This document shows, piece by piece, positions 1-12,700 of a stretch of 64,000 nucleotides of DNA. Under the pieces are notes generated by a model. It searched no databases and was not told where the DNA came from. It saw only the letters and a program-made list of their open reading frames with translations. This stretch comes from Seminavis robusta (taxonomy: Eukaryota > Bacillariophyta > Bacillariophyceae > Naviculales > Naviculaceae). Each line of letters starts with the position of its first letter. The stretch's first letter is position 1. A program made the position numbers and the translations under genes. The stretch covers positions 1-64,000 of the forward strand of contig CAICTM010000397.1 in NCBI GenBank assembly GCA_903772945.1, in the 5' to 3' direction.

Positions 1-3000
1 TCTGAAAGGTGCACATGGCAATTGATAAGAAAAAAATTGATTAAGTGGTATTATTTGCCATTGCGGTAAGGGTCCAATGCGGGGTGGCAAACTTATCCAT
101 GACCAAGTGGCACAAGAGTTCCTTCTGTTCTTGTTCATTGATGAACTTGTCCAGGCGATACACCTCGTAAAGAATGCAGTTATACAATGCAATCCACATA
201 TGCTCTCTCAAGAGCATGCAAAACAAGAGAGAGAGATAGTGGATGGAGTTGCATGGTGAGAGAGTATAGCATGCAAGCGGTAGAGTTATAACGAGGTTGT
301 ATTGGCGACTGGTGCTCATTGTTTCATTACAAATTGTGAACAAATGAACAGATAGACTCGCAGTGTGTGTGTAAATCGTTGCGTGTCCGATGCAAGTAGT
401 TGGTCATCATGCAACCAAGAACATGAAAGGCGAACTCTTGTGCCACCACGCTAGTTGCACTCCTGTATACGAGTCATAGGAGTGCAGCACCAAGAAGGCA
501 CGCGAGCACGTATAGCATATGAGGTGCGTTTTGCCTTATGCACAATTGGCCATCATGACATCTTGACGCACAGAATCAAGAATGCGACACCATCTCGCCG
601 TCACGTAACTTCTCTAAGCAAGGTGCTCTGTCTTGGGTAGCTGCATGAAGGATCAATTGCCCATGCGAAACCAGCTTCAATCAGATCCACTTTGGGATGA
701 GCACGCAGCAGGTCTGTCGCGGCATCTCTGAACAAGCGCCGCTTAACTAGTGTCTGCAGAGGCCAGTGCTCTGCTCAGACCATGTCGTTAAGAGGAGTAT
801 TCCTGGTTGTATGCGGAGAAATGCGGGACGGAGACTCGACTTCACCACTCATCACTTGTCACATCGGTATGAAGTTACTCGAAAAGGTCTCGCTCGACAT
901 GACAAGTAGTAGCAATAGTGCCCCCCAAAGGAGAAGATGACTGATCGCAGAGTCGCACAAGTAGAGGCTGCTCAACTCGCAGGTGAACGTGATGAAAGAT
1001 AGGTTGTTGCGGAGTAAGGGGGTGGTGAGACAGCTCTGCCCCTTCCCATTTGTGCGATCAGTAAGGTTGGAGAGATTATCAACCCACAAGTGGGGAGCGA
1101 AGCAGATTGTGGATTGACTGCCACCGCCCAATAAAGGACGGACATATGTCTGCATACGGCTAGACAACGATAAAGAGAAGGGTCTGCTACCATGAGGCCT
1201 GAGATATGATAGAGCAGGGCTGTCCTGTGCTCGGCTGAAGAATAACTGGCTTCGAATTGCTACAGGCTGAACGTCCTTCGGTCTGTGTGAATGACATGAA
1301 CGTGCGCTACGGCCACGGAGTACTCTGACTGCGAGCCGAGACAGTGGAGCTACACATAGGAAGGGATCTGTCTGAATTCTGCCAAGAGCAAAGATGGCTG
1401 GCATAACTTGGGTGCAGGGTTCTTGACCCGAGTGACAGCGCTGTCCACCAAAGTGAGAAGAAGCACGGATCCTAATGGTGCCTCCCCAATTAGCTTTGAG
1501 AATAGAGTAGCCAAGCATGGAAACATGACTGGCCGGTACTCCATGCAACGCGGGAGTGGTAAGAAATTTGCCGAAAAGGGATTTGGAGGAGGAACTCCTG
1601 ATGCTGAGAGGATTTTGCACCGTAACATTGATGCGTATCTATAGCTGGCGAGGCAGCAGGTTGTGTTCAAGAGCACAGCCTCATGCTCAGAAGTAGAAGA
1701 GGCCATCCTTGCACGGAGTCCGCATCGATGCCTTGGTGATGGGTGGTGAAGATGATGGTGAGCCCCCAAGAGAAGAAGAAAGAAGGCGCCGTCCGGGGTG
1801 AAGCTTAGCTTGGGCTTGTAGGTGGCCAAGGTCCCAAACTAGAGCCAAAGCTGCCATTTGGCATGCTAGCTCCCAAATCCAGGGGGTCCTTGCCTTGCTT
1901 TCCCCTCATTCCTTCTCTTTTGGCTGGCTACCATGGCGGCTGTTACCTCTTCCGTCATTGTTTGGTTGCCTTCCCGAGTTGCTGTTTTGCTTCCAATGCC
2001 ACCCTGTTTTCTTGCCGCACCTTGTCTATCGATGCGATGTTCAGTTACTTATTCGGTAACCTTTTCTCCCTTTTATTCCTGTTACCATGACAATCTTGTC
2101 TCCGATTGTTGTTGTTCGAAACCCCTCGCTGCAGTATTCGCCATAGTATCCTTAAAATTCTAACCCCAATTATTATCCCAATCTTCCCCTCTTTGGTCTA
2201 GTTTCCCGAACTGTACTTAGTGATTAGTATCCTAGAACTCTTAATTTGGAACACGTTTGCAGTGTTTTTGGAGCTTTGCATGACCGTTCAGTAGGAATTG
2301 CCCTTCCATTCGGCTTGGTACTGGATCTTGCTTTATATGGTAAACATCTTTGTTCGGAGGGAAAGAACTATTTAAAGCGGATCCTTTTTAATTACCAATG
2401 ACCCAGACATGCTTCAAGTTATGCACGGTGTCCACCACACGCATTGTGAACAACGGAGGGTGTAGGTTTGTTAAACGGGCCGTACTGGATCATTGAGCAT
2501 GCCTTTAACAGATTTGTAAGTACTGTTTCATGGGGAACCAGAAGCTTCGGTGCATAATCCGCAACCTCCCTTCACGATTTGTATCGTAGGGTCGACCTTC
2601 GACTTTAATCGATAACCTACCTTGTAGATTGGTATCCTACCTTCAGGTGCGCTTCTCAGATGTAGCTAGAGCCTGATTCTGCGCACCTCTTCTCTGTTGC
2701 AGGTGTTAACTCACTTCAAGTCAATTGAACTTGATGTCAATACACTTTGACTTTGTTACCTTGATATCAGTCTCGAGAAAATCCTCACTTTTGCTTTACA
2801 GCTTAATCCAAAACCAAATTACCCCTCAATAAGCTGCAGTTTTACTAGCTAACACTGTAATACTCTATCACACTTTATAGTCTCTCGCGGGAGACCAGAT
2901 CTACGATCCTTTGATGGTGATCTCTCTCGTTGATTAGTTTTCATAGCTTTCTAATCTCTCTCATAACTTTCATTCTCTCAAACACAAAACACTCGAAAGA

Positions 3001-3200
3001 TCTTTACACTAGCTTTTAGCGTAGTGCAATGGGATGACCTCGGTTATGTTGTCTTGCTTCACTATCTCGCTCAAATTCGAAATCCTCTGGATGAAATCCT
3101 CTGGATGCATGCTCTGTCGGTCTTTCGAAAACACATCCTAATAACACGACGAGAGACTGATCGAGCTGACACAGAGATGCGAAATATTGAATCGTGTGCG
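1..3200. other. gene-poor region, no supported gene
   Basis: No reading frame here shows a recognisable domain. The longest open stretch (859-1620, minus) is overlapped by another open minus frame and has no familiar motif, so I do not call it. The stretch 2200-3000 is AT-richer and contains a small hairpin around 2880-2896 (GTCTCTCGCGGGAGAC). It could be decayed repeat sequence. Confidence 0.4.
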
Positions 3201-3202
3201 AC

Positions 3203-3228
3203 TGACGTCAGTGACGTCACTGACGTCA
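3203..3228. promoter_or_regulatory. three tandem CRE palindromes (TGACGTCA)
   Basis: The perfect 8-bp palindrome TGACGTCA occurs at 3203-3210, 3212-3219 and 3221-3228, each copy offset by 9 bp. A reversed CCAAT box (ATTGG) follows about 20 bp downstream. TGACGTCA is the classical bZIP/CREB site, and CRE-like TGACGT elements are known CO2/cAMP response elements in diatom promoters. The nearest supported gene on the plus strand starts about 1 kb downstream, so the target is uncertain; it may belong to an unrecognised repeat. Confidence 0.5.
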
Positions 3229-3497
3229 CAGCCGATCGAACGATTCTGATTGGCTAATGCTCTACGGCGGCTCTACAGCGGTAGTGTACGGTTGGGCGGA
3301 TGGCGGTACAGCGGTCCTGCTGTACTTTCTGTACCAATCCTTTTATGTTCTGTTATGCGAACTACCGTGTCTGCCAGCTAGAGCTGGATACTGGTACTTC
3401 TACATGCCTACTACCAGTACCTCGAGGTAAATGAGCGAAAAAGGGAGTAAATTATTGGAATTTAAAATTGGAATAAACTGAGTTCCACTTGGCTCAC

Positions 3498-3765
3498 CTG
3501 TCTCTAAATGGAGACTGTCTCTTTCAGCTGTCTCCTTTTTAGAGATGGCTGTCTCAATTAGGAGACGGCGGTATCCAAAAAGGAGACAGCTACATAATTT
3601 GATCTAGGATTTGGGGTAAAACTATAGTTACTATGCAATTATAGCACCTATTATTTCCCAAGCCGCCTGAAAACTGTCTCCAACTTGAGTCAGGTGAGAC
3701 AGCTGCCTCTAATTGGAGACAGTAAGTGTTTATGTGAGACTGTCTCCTTTTTGAGACAGTGTTCT
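3498..3765. repeat. cluster of GTCTC/GAGAC inverted motifs
   Basis: Thirteen copies of GTCTC or its complement lie within about 265 bp and form nested hairpins. The clearest is CTGTCTCCTTTTT at about 3529 facing AAAAAGGAGACAG at about 3577, with a third copy (CTGTCTCCTTTTTGAGACAG) near 3745. Inverted arms of this kind suggest a foldback or MITE-like element, but I see no clear target-site duplication. Confidence 0.45.
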
Positions 3766-4287
3766 CTTTGATCATCTTTGATCCAACATCAAAATCACCA
3801 AATGGCCGGTGAGCAGACTTGACTGTGGGAAATACCCGAGCCTTAGCTCGTGGGTAGTCCTCAAGCACATCTCGTCTGAATCCGTTATTAGACGTTCAGT
3901 TTTTTTCACTTTTTGTTTTACTTTTTTCTCAAAGCCAACCTTTTACCCCGAGGTGCAGGTGCTACTAGCTAGTACTCCTACCGGTAGTAGAATGATTTTG
4001 GGAAAGATCTCCACTCTGGATCCAGCAAAAAATGAGGCTGCAACAATAATATTATTGCAAAGATTCGATTCATCATTCGTCATCGAATCGAATCGAATCG
4101 AGTGTAAGAAGATTCATCAAAAGATGACCCAAATAAATGACCCTTTTGGTCCGCAAAGATCCATTTCAGTCCAACATCACCACCGCCCTCATTTCTCACA
4201 ACAGACGGTCATCGCAACAACAATTGAAGAGAGGACCGGTACAGACACCCCTCCTCTTGACTCGCTTGTTTGTACCCATTGGAAGGC

Positions 4288-5988
4288 ATGCCTCCCAAGA
4301 AGAAAGTCTCACCCAAATCCAGTAGTAGTAGCAGCAGCAAGAAAAGTAGCACTCCTTCTCCAGCCGCCAGCAGCATGAAGACGACGGCGACCGCTCGAAA
4401 GACGGCCTCTCGATCTCGGGCGGCTCCTGCCACTTTGAGGGCAGGTGGAGCAGCACCACCACCATCTAACCGAACACGACCAGCCGCCGGTCGCAACGGT
4501 AAACCCTTGAAACCGGCCATTCGCAAGACAACAGTCGCCCCGGCACGCAAACGACCGACTGCTACAGGCACTGCTGCCGTTCCAAAAGTTCGAAAACGCT
4601 TTGTGCCCCCACCACCGCCTCCCATGTATTGGATCTGCTATGACTTTACCGTCAAATTAGTGCGAGGGTTGTGTCTGGGAGTGGCCATTGGGTTGGTACT
4701 GACCGTGGTGGTGCCGTGGATGTTGGACACGGGATACTTTTTCTACGACAAGGTCCAAGATGGCGATTTGGTCATTACTGTTTCCGACTACTTGTCCAAT
4801 GTGTCACTGCCTTCACTATCGTGGAATGAAACCTCCAAAAAACTCTGGCGGGTCGATCAGAGCTCCTCACAACAACAAGGAGCAGGACATAAGCATTCGT
4901 CCTTTTTGCGACACACGCCGGCACCCACACGAGATCCCAAACTGGTCGCCGACGAACACTTGGCACGCACGTTTTCACGTCGCAATCGAACCATTACTGT
5001 GGTGCATGTCGGTCATACCGGTGGTCGATCACTCATGGAAATCTGTCCGCAAGTCTCTTGTCAGGAACGATTTGCCAATGATCCTACACACGAATTGTTA
5101 AAAACCTGTCTGGAAACAACGACTACAGGCAGTCGCAACAAACTTTCACCATTGTCCCGACAAGCCAAACATTACTTTCATTTGGGTGCCATTCAAGACA
5201 CGGCACTGCAACAATCGACCACCTTTTTATTTACCCTTCGCAATCCCGTCGATCGCATGCTCGCTATTTTTGCCGAGGCGCATCCTCTTTCGTGTACTCC
5301 CGACGCTGCCTTACAACCCCAACAACCCTGGGGGTGCATGACGAAACAATACTGGAACATGCCCGGGACGCAACAATATTCTTTTTATATAAAATGCTTT
5401 CCCCAACCACAACCCGAAGCCTTTTGTCAAGCGACACGGTTTCCATGGTCGGACGAATTGAAACAACAACCAACGATTGAAACGGCACAACAACAAAAAC
5501 ACGATTGTCGATGGATGGCCCGGGAGTTTGCCATGGGAGAAAACGAAAATGACATTTCGTTGGCGCCCCACGCGTTTCACAATTACGAATATTACGCCGA
5601 CAAGACCGTACGAAGTAATTTAAAAGCCCACGAAATTTTGGCTGTACGAGCCGAACACGAAGCGGACGATTTGCGATGGTTGCATTTGCTCATGGGAGGC
5701 GACGGTGGCGCCGTCTTGCCAACCCCAAAGACGGTCGTCATTCCGACCGTGTCGGCACAAGCCTACCAGAAACTCTGTTGTGTCTTGCACAAGGAAATTG
5801 CACAGTACGAGACCATTTTGAAACGAGTGGCCAATCTACCGGATTATCAAAAAGAAGAATCCATGATGGATTTGCAACAAAAGTGCGGAATTGCCCAAAA
5901 TACCGAATCGATGTGGTCCACGTGGAGATCCGAGTGTGAGAATCAATTGCAAATGGACGAAGTCGTCTTGTCGCCATTTACGCCGTAG
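4288..5988 (+). CDS. type II membrane sulfotransferase-like protein
   Basis: This 566-aa protein starts at the ATG at 4288, which opens a Lys/Ser/Ala/Pro-rich basic tail (residues 1-112). One strongly hydrophobic segment follows (about 118-145), then a lumenal domain. The domain resembles carbohydrate-type sulfotransferases: a 5'-phosphosulfate loop (TVVHVGHTGG, about 238-247) and a 3'-phosphate site (LRNPVDR, R318 to R323). The expected role is PAPS-dependent sulfation of glycans in the Golgi. The usual loop Lys is replaced by His243, whereas the paralog at 16060-17478 keeps it, so catalysis here is uncertain. Both proteins share a C-terminal block beginning EAYQKLCCVL and a late KCGI motif. 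The membrane topology and family are inferred from motifs only. Confidence 0.75.
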   Translation: MPPKKKVSPKSSSSSSSKKSSTPSPAASSMKTTATARKTASRSRAAPATLRAGGAAPPPSNRTRPAAGRNGKPLKPAIRKTTVAPARKRPTATGTAAVPKVRKRFVPPPPPPMYWICYDFTVKLVRGLCLGVAIGLVLTVVVPWMLDTGYFFYDKVQDGDLVITVSDYLSNVSLPSLSWNETSKKLWRVDQSSSQQQGAGHKHSSFLRHTPAPTRDPKLVADEHLARTFSRRNRTITVVHVGHTGGRSLMEICPQVSCQERFANDPTHELLKTCLETTTTGSRNKLSPLSRQAKHYFHLGAIQDTALQQSTTFLFTLRNPVDRMLAIFAEAHPLSCTPDAALQPQQPWGCMTKQYWNMPGTQQYSFYIKCFPQPQPEAFCQATRFPWSDELKQQPTIETAQQQKHDCRWMAREFAMGENENDISLAPHAFHNYEYYADKTVRSNLKAHEILAVRAEHEADDLRWLHLLMGGDGGAVLPTPKTVVIPTVSAQAYQKLCCVLHKEIAQYETILKRVANLPDYQKEESMMDLQQKCGIAQNTESMWSTWRSECENQLQMDEVVLSPFTP

Positions 5989-6704
5989 CGAGGGGGTTCC
6001 TTTTGACTTAAATGATGATTCGTGTTTTTCTTCAAAACGGAATTTTAAAAGTCATGACCTCGATTGCGAGACGAAATGGGGAGCAAGAAAACGGGCAACA
6101 ATCGAGTTGTACCGTAGGAAATCGACGGTAGCCACCAAGGCTCGAGAGCTTTTGTTCTCGTCAAGACGGGGAAGGAGCATCCAGTGCGAAAATGATTGAA
6201 TTTGATCAGCGCCAATTATCGAATCAACTAGTAGCCCCTCTGCAATGGAACCTCGATCGTCGCGAGCGAAAGAGTCCTCTCCGAGTTTTCCCTCAAGCTA
6301 TTCGCTCGTGTAGCCATTTAATTAATCCTTTCGAACCTACAATCCCAACCAGCTAGCGTAGTTCTCAATGCAGCTACCTATATCCAGACGACCCTGTTAG
6401 CTCGTCACGGGGTGGGTCTACGTGCAAAAACCACTCGTGTTTCGGTGCAGGAGTACAGCATGTTCGTGGCCTGTAAGAACTGTCTACCGGTATGCGTAGC
6501 GACGAGCCGATGCATGGGTTATTGCTGGCGCAATCAAAAATTTGGCATCCGCTGAGTAGTCGGCAGCCCGGAATTTTGTTGAGGCCTGCGGTTGCCTTAA
6601 TTTGCTGGCACAAAGAATTGTCAATAATGATGTGCAGCAGACAAAAGTCAAATGTATTATATATCGTTTAAAAAGGAGAACTCTCAGCAAGAACCACCCA
6701 TGCA
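5989..6704. other. intergenic, convergent gene ends
   Basis: This stretch separates the 3' ends of the sulfotransferase-like gene (plus) and the LRR gene (minus). I see no gene or RNA in it. Confidence 0.5.
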
Positions 6705-9700
6705 TCAACATTCGCAATCACATCCACAAAGCAAATTGGAACAATCAAAGTCTATCGAACACTCTTCCTCATCATAAAAGCAAGAGGAATTTTGAAGGAA
6801 ACAGAGCTCTTCTGGGATGGTCCCTATCAGACCAGGACTGCCAGAGATATTCAGGTAACCCAGGCTGCTGGGCAAGGAACCAAACGGAAATGGTCCTCTC
6901 AGGGAGGGTGGACTGGATGAAAGATCCAGTTCCTGAAGACTTTCGAGCTGCCCCAATTCGGAAATGACCAAACCAACAAAGGAGTTGTTGCTGAGGTTCA
7001 GTGTCTGTATTGATTCCATCAGCCCAAGCTCGCTGGGAATAAACCCAGAGAATGAACAATCATTGAGCCACAGACCCGACAGCTGTGTAAGCAACCCAGC
7101 TTCACTGGGCAACGGTCCACCAAATGCATTGCTTCTCAGGCTTAGCAATGTCATTTGAGTCAGCATCCCAGCATCAGTTGGCAGGGAACCAGAAAGTGAA
7201 TTGCTTCGAAGACTCATACTAATCATGCTGGTCAGTCTTCCAAACTCGGATGGGAAGAATCCTGTGAAGGAATTCTCATAAAGAGACATTCTTTCGATGC
7301 TGGTTGCTAGGCCAAGCTCACTTGGCAAAGTGCCAGTGAGTACATTCAGATACAGGTACATTCTTTCCATGCTTGTTGCTAGGCCAAGTTCACCTGGCAA
7401 AGTGCCAGTGAATGCATTTCGGTGGAAGTACATTCGTTCCAATTGACTTAACATCCCAAGTTCAGTTGGCAGAGGACATGTGAAGGAATTGTCGTCAAGG
7501 TAAATTCGTGTCAATTGAGCTAACATCCCAACTTCACTTGGCAGGCAAGCTGTGAAGGCATTGTCAGAAAGATACATTTTTTCCAATTGAGTCAATCTTC
7601 CCAGCTCAGATGGAAAACTGCCACTGAGAGAATTCTCCTGCAGATCTAGCTCAGTCATGCTGGTCATCAGTCCAAGCTCTGTTGGCAAAGGGCCCGTGAA
7701 AGCATTTTCGTGAATTTCCATGTGTTCTAAACTGGTCAGCTTTCCCAGCTCTGATGGAAGGGTTCCACAGAGGGAGCTTTCATAAGCATAAAACTCTATC
7801 ATGCTTGTCATCAGCCCAAGCTCGGTTGGTAAAGATCCTTGGAACGCATTGTGGAAAATTCGTAGGTCTTCCAAGCTTGTCAAAAGCCCAAGCTCAGATG
7901 GGATGGGTCCACCAAAAGCATTTAGGGCAGGCTGGAAATCAGTCATGCGTGTCAAGAGCCCAAGTTCAGTTGGCAAAGTGCCAGTGAACTCATTCCCCCA
8001 AAGGTACAGTCTTACCAAGCCGGTCAATCCTCCGGCCTCAGATGGTATGCCACCATTCAAAGAGTTGCTGGAGGCAAGAAAACCAGTCATGCTGGACATC
8101 AGCCCAAGCTCAGTTGGTAAGGTACCAGTGAACTCATTCTGCCAAAGGAAGAGTCCTTCCAAGCTTTTCAACCATCCTAGCTCAGATGGAAAAATGCCAC
8201 TGAGAGAGTTCTCATGAACATCAAGCTCAGTCATGCTGGTCATCAGTCCAAGCTCTGTTGGCAAAGGGCCTGTGAAAGCATTTTCGTGAATTTCCATGTG
8301 TTCTAAACTGGTCAGCTTGCCCAGCTCTGATGGTAGGGTTCCACTGAGGGAGCTTTCATAAGCATAAAACTCTATCATGCTTGTCATCAGCCCAAGCTCG
8401 GTTGGTAAAGATCCTTGGAACGCATTGTGGAAAATTCGCAGGTTTTCCATTCTTGTCAAAAGCCCAAGCTCAGATGGGATGGGTCCACCAAAAGCATTTC
8501 AGGGCAGGCTGGAAATCAGTCATGCGTGTCAAGAGCCCAAGTTCAGTTGGCAAAGTGCCAAGTGAACTCATTCTCCCAAAGGAAGAGTGCTTCCAAGCTT
8601 TTCAACCATCCTAGCTCAGATGGAAAAGTGCCACTGAGAGAGTTCTCATGAACATCAAGCTCAGTCATGCTGGTCATCAGTCCAAGCTCTGTTGGCAAAG
8701 GGCCCGTGAAAGCATTTTCGTGAATTTCCATGTGTTCTAAACTGCCCAGCCTGCCCAGCTCTGATGGAAGGGTACCATTCAAGGAGTTTTCATAAGCATG
8801 AAACTCTTTCATGCTTGTCATCAGCCCAAGCTCGGTTGGTAAAGATCCTTGGAACGCATTGTGGAAAATTCGCAGGTTTTCCATTCTTGTCAAAAGCCCA
8901 AGCTCAGATGGGATGGGTCCCCCAAAAGCATTCAGGGCAGGCTGGAAATCAGTCATGCGTGTCAAGAGCCCAAGTTCAGTTGGCAAAGTGCCAGTGAACT
9001 CATTCTCCCAAAGGAAGAGTGCTTCCAAGCTTTTCAACCATCCTAGCTCAGATGGAAAAGTGCCACTGAGAGAGTTCTCATGAACATCAAGCTCAGTCAT
9101 GCTGTCATCAGTCCAAGCTCTGTTGCAAAGGGCCCGTGAAAGCATTTTCGTGAATTTCCATGTGTTCTAAACTGCCCAGCCTGCCCAGCTCTGATGGAAG
9201 GGTACCATTCAAGGAGTTTTCATAAGCATGAAACTCTTTCATGCTTGTCATCAGCCCAAGCTCGGTTGGTAAAGATCTTGGAACGCATTGTGGAAAATTC
9301 GCAGGTTTTCCATTCTTGTCAAAAGCCCAAGCTCAGATGGGATGGGTCCACCAAAAGCATTCAGGGCAGGCTGGAAATCAGTCATGCGTGTCAAGAGCCC
9401 AAGTTCAGTTGGCAAAGTGCCAGTGAACTCATTCTCCCAAAGGAAGAGTGCTTCCAAGCTTTTCAACCATCCTAGCTCAGATGGAAAAGTGCACTGAGAG
9501 AGTTCTCATGAACATCAAGCTCAGTCATGCTGGTCATCAGTCCAAGCTCTGTTGGCAAAGGCCCGTGAAAGCATTTTCGTGAATTTCCATGTGTTCTAAA
9601 CTGCCCAGCCTGCCCAGCTCTGATGGAAGGGTACCATTCAAGGAGTTTTCATAAGCATGAAACTCTTTCATGCTTGTCATCAGCCCAAGCTCGGTTGGTA

Positions 9701-12700
9701 AAGATCCTTGGAACGCATTGTGGAAAATTCGCAGTTTTCCATTCTTGTCAAAAGCCCAAGCTCAGATGGGATGGGTCCACCAAAAGCATTCAGGGCAGGC
9801 TGGAAATCAGTCATGCGTGTCAAGAGCCCAAGTTCAGTTGGCAAAGGCCAGTGAACTCATTCTCCCAAAGGAAGAGTGCTTCCAAGCTTTTCAACATCCT
9901 AGCTCAGATGGAAAAGTGCCACTGAGAGAGTTCTCATGAACATCAAGCTCAGTCATGCTGGTCATCAGTCCAAGCTCTGTTGGCAAAGGGCCCGTGAAAG
10001 CATTTTCGTGAATTTCCATGTGTTCTAAACTGCCCAGCCTGCCCAGCTCTGATGGAAGGGTACCATTCAAGGAGTTTTCATAAGCATGAAACTCTTTCAT
10101 GCTTGTCATCAGCCCAAGCTCGGTTGGTAAAGATCCTTGGAACGCATTGTGGAAAATTCGTAGGTCTTCCAAGCTTGTCAAAAGCCCAAGCTCAGATGGG
10201 ATGGGGCCACCAAAAGCATTTAGGGCCGGCTGGAAATCAGTCATGCGTGTCATGAGCCCAATGTCGCTTGGTAAGGTACCAGTGAAGTCATTCTCCCAAA
10301 GGTGCAGCCTCGCTAAACTTGTTAGTCCTCCGATCTCAGATGGTATGCTGCCATTTAAGTAGTTGTGAAAGGCAAGACAATCCTTCATGTTGGTCAGGAG
10401 ACCAAACTCACTCGGCAACGTTCCAGTGAGTGCATTAAGATGTAGGTACATCCTTTCCAGTTGTGTCAACATCCCAATTTCACTCGGCAGAGACGCAGCA
10501 CATGCATTGTCATAAATGTACATTTGCTCCAACTGACTCAACAGTCCAAGTTCACTTGGCAGAGATCCTGTGAAAGCATTCTCATGTATGTGCAGTTTTT
10601 CCAATTTAGCCAAACTTCTGAGCTCAGATGGCAACCTGCCACTGAGAGAGTTCGCATGGACATCAAGCTCAGTCATGCTGGACATCAGCCCAAGCTCAGT
10701 TGGAAGAGATCCTGTGAAGGAATTCTCATAAAGGGATAGTTCTTCCAGGTTCTTCAACCTTCCAAGCTCAGATGGCATGCTCTCATTGAAAGAGTTCCCA
10801 TAAATCTGCAGCTTTGTCATGGTGGTCATCTGTCCTAGCTGGCTTGGTAAAGGGCCCGTGAAAGCATTGCGATACATGGACATTCTTTTCAGGCCAGTCA
10901 TCCTTGCAAGCTCTGATGGAAGGGTACCACTGAAGGAATTCACAGAAGGCTGAAAATCATTCATACTGGTCATAAGACCAAGCTCACTCGGCAAAAAACC
11001 TGTGAAATCATTCTGAAACAAGTACAGTTTTTCCAAGCTGGTCAGTCTTCCCAGCTCAGAAGGGATGGTACTAGTCAGAGAGTTTTCGGCAGGCTGGAAG
11101 CCAGTCAGGCTTGTCATCAGCCCAATCTCACTTGGCAAAGAGCCACTAAAGGCATTTTGATATATCCTCAAATCTTCCAACCTGGTTAGCCTTCCAAGCT
11201 CAGACGGTATTGTGCCATTGAGAGAGTTGACATAAACATACAGTTCAGTCAAGCTGGTCATAAGACCAAGCTCAGTTGGAAGAAAGCCAGTGATTGCATT
11301 GTAATCAATAGACAAAACCTCGATGCTGTCCAAAGCCCCAAGCTCAGTAGGTATGCTACTTATGAAGCCATTCTGCTTGAAGGCAAGTATTTTCATGTTG
11401 GACATGAGCGCAAGCTCACTTGGCAAGGAACCTGAGAATGAATTCTCTTGAATGAAGAATCTCTCCATGTTTTTCAGAAGCAAAAGCTCGGTTGCCAAAC
11501 TCCCAGAGAAGGAGTTCATACTAAGAGTCAGATCTGTCAAACTTGTCAGCAGACCAATTTCAGTTGGCAGTTTCCCTGTGAGCTCATTGTTGTGAAGATT
11601 CAGTGCCTTTAATTCTTTGGTGAACAGCTCAGATGGCAAGATGTCATCAAAAGAACCACTGATGTCATTCAAGGGCAACGCCAAGACAACCAAGTCAGTT
11701 AGAAGCTCTATCTCAGGTGGAATAGTTGGGGCTAAACCGCTAAGCTGCAAGTTTGCGAGTGTAAGGCTTTGAAATCTTCTGTCCGAGTTGCATGGCTCAA
11801 CCTCAAATGATGTCCTGCGCTCCTTGTAATAGCCTTCAGGGGAAAGTGACCCAAACTCATTGGAGAACCATAGGCACTCATCCTCAAACTTGCCCTCATC
11901 CTTCATCCAATCATTCCTGATATCAGCAGGCCAGTTGGGCCCCTCAAATGCATAGTAGAATGTGGCCAAAGCAAAGAGTTGTTTCATCCTCCAGTCTTCC
12001 AGACTAGTGAGATTCTTGTGATTTGATAGCCAATTCCATGCTTCGTATTGAGGGTTGCTTCCATTCAGAATACGTGCCTGCGTAGAGCTTGGAAGCTCTG
12101 TAAAGACAAAATCCAATTGGCTGGTGGGGGAAGAGGATGGGACTCCAGAGGGCTCCATGGACAAATAGACTGTAGGGGCCTCTGTGGAGAAAACGATTTC
12201 ATTCTTCGTGGTAGAAAGTCCCCATCCAAGTCCAACAGCAAGAACCAGCAGTGATATAGCAATGATACACATGCCATATCTTCGACATTCTGTTTCTTTT
12301 TGTTCCTTTATGCGCTTTGCTTCCAGCTCTGCTTCTAAGCCTGCATCATCCACTTCTTGAGCTTCTGGAAGGATGGGGCAATCGGAGCCATCTAGTACTG
12401 GCCTCGCTTCTACCAGTCCAGCATTGGGGTCATTGTTAGTAGTGGTTTCTGAAATCATTTGAGGTGGCAGAGTGTCTTGTCCCGAACCAGCTTCCAAATC
12501 TTCATTTACAGAAGATTCCTTTGGACCTTCGACTACTGTCGACTCGGTTTGAGAAGTGACAGCCTGATTTTTCCGGAGACCCCTCAATGTGACAACGCTG
12601 CTGGTAAGAGTGCTGGTCGTGTTGATGGTGAGCAGCTGCTGAGAAGTCACTGGGATAGCTTTGCCTCTTTGGGATCTAGTCTGAAACTCTGAAGCGTTTT

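Noticed and set aside
859-1620. 253-codon open frame on the minus strand
   Set aside because: It overlaps a second open minus frame and a plus frame, has no recognisable domain, and has a composition (Ser/Leu/Arg/Pro) typical of chance open frames.
7754-10362. Recurrent plus-strand frames with SPSSVGK repeats
   Set aside because: They are antisense readings of the 432-bp LRR array, not a separate repeat protein family.
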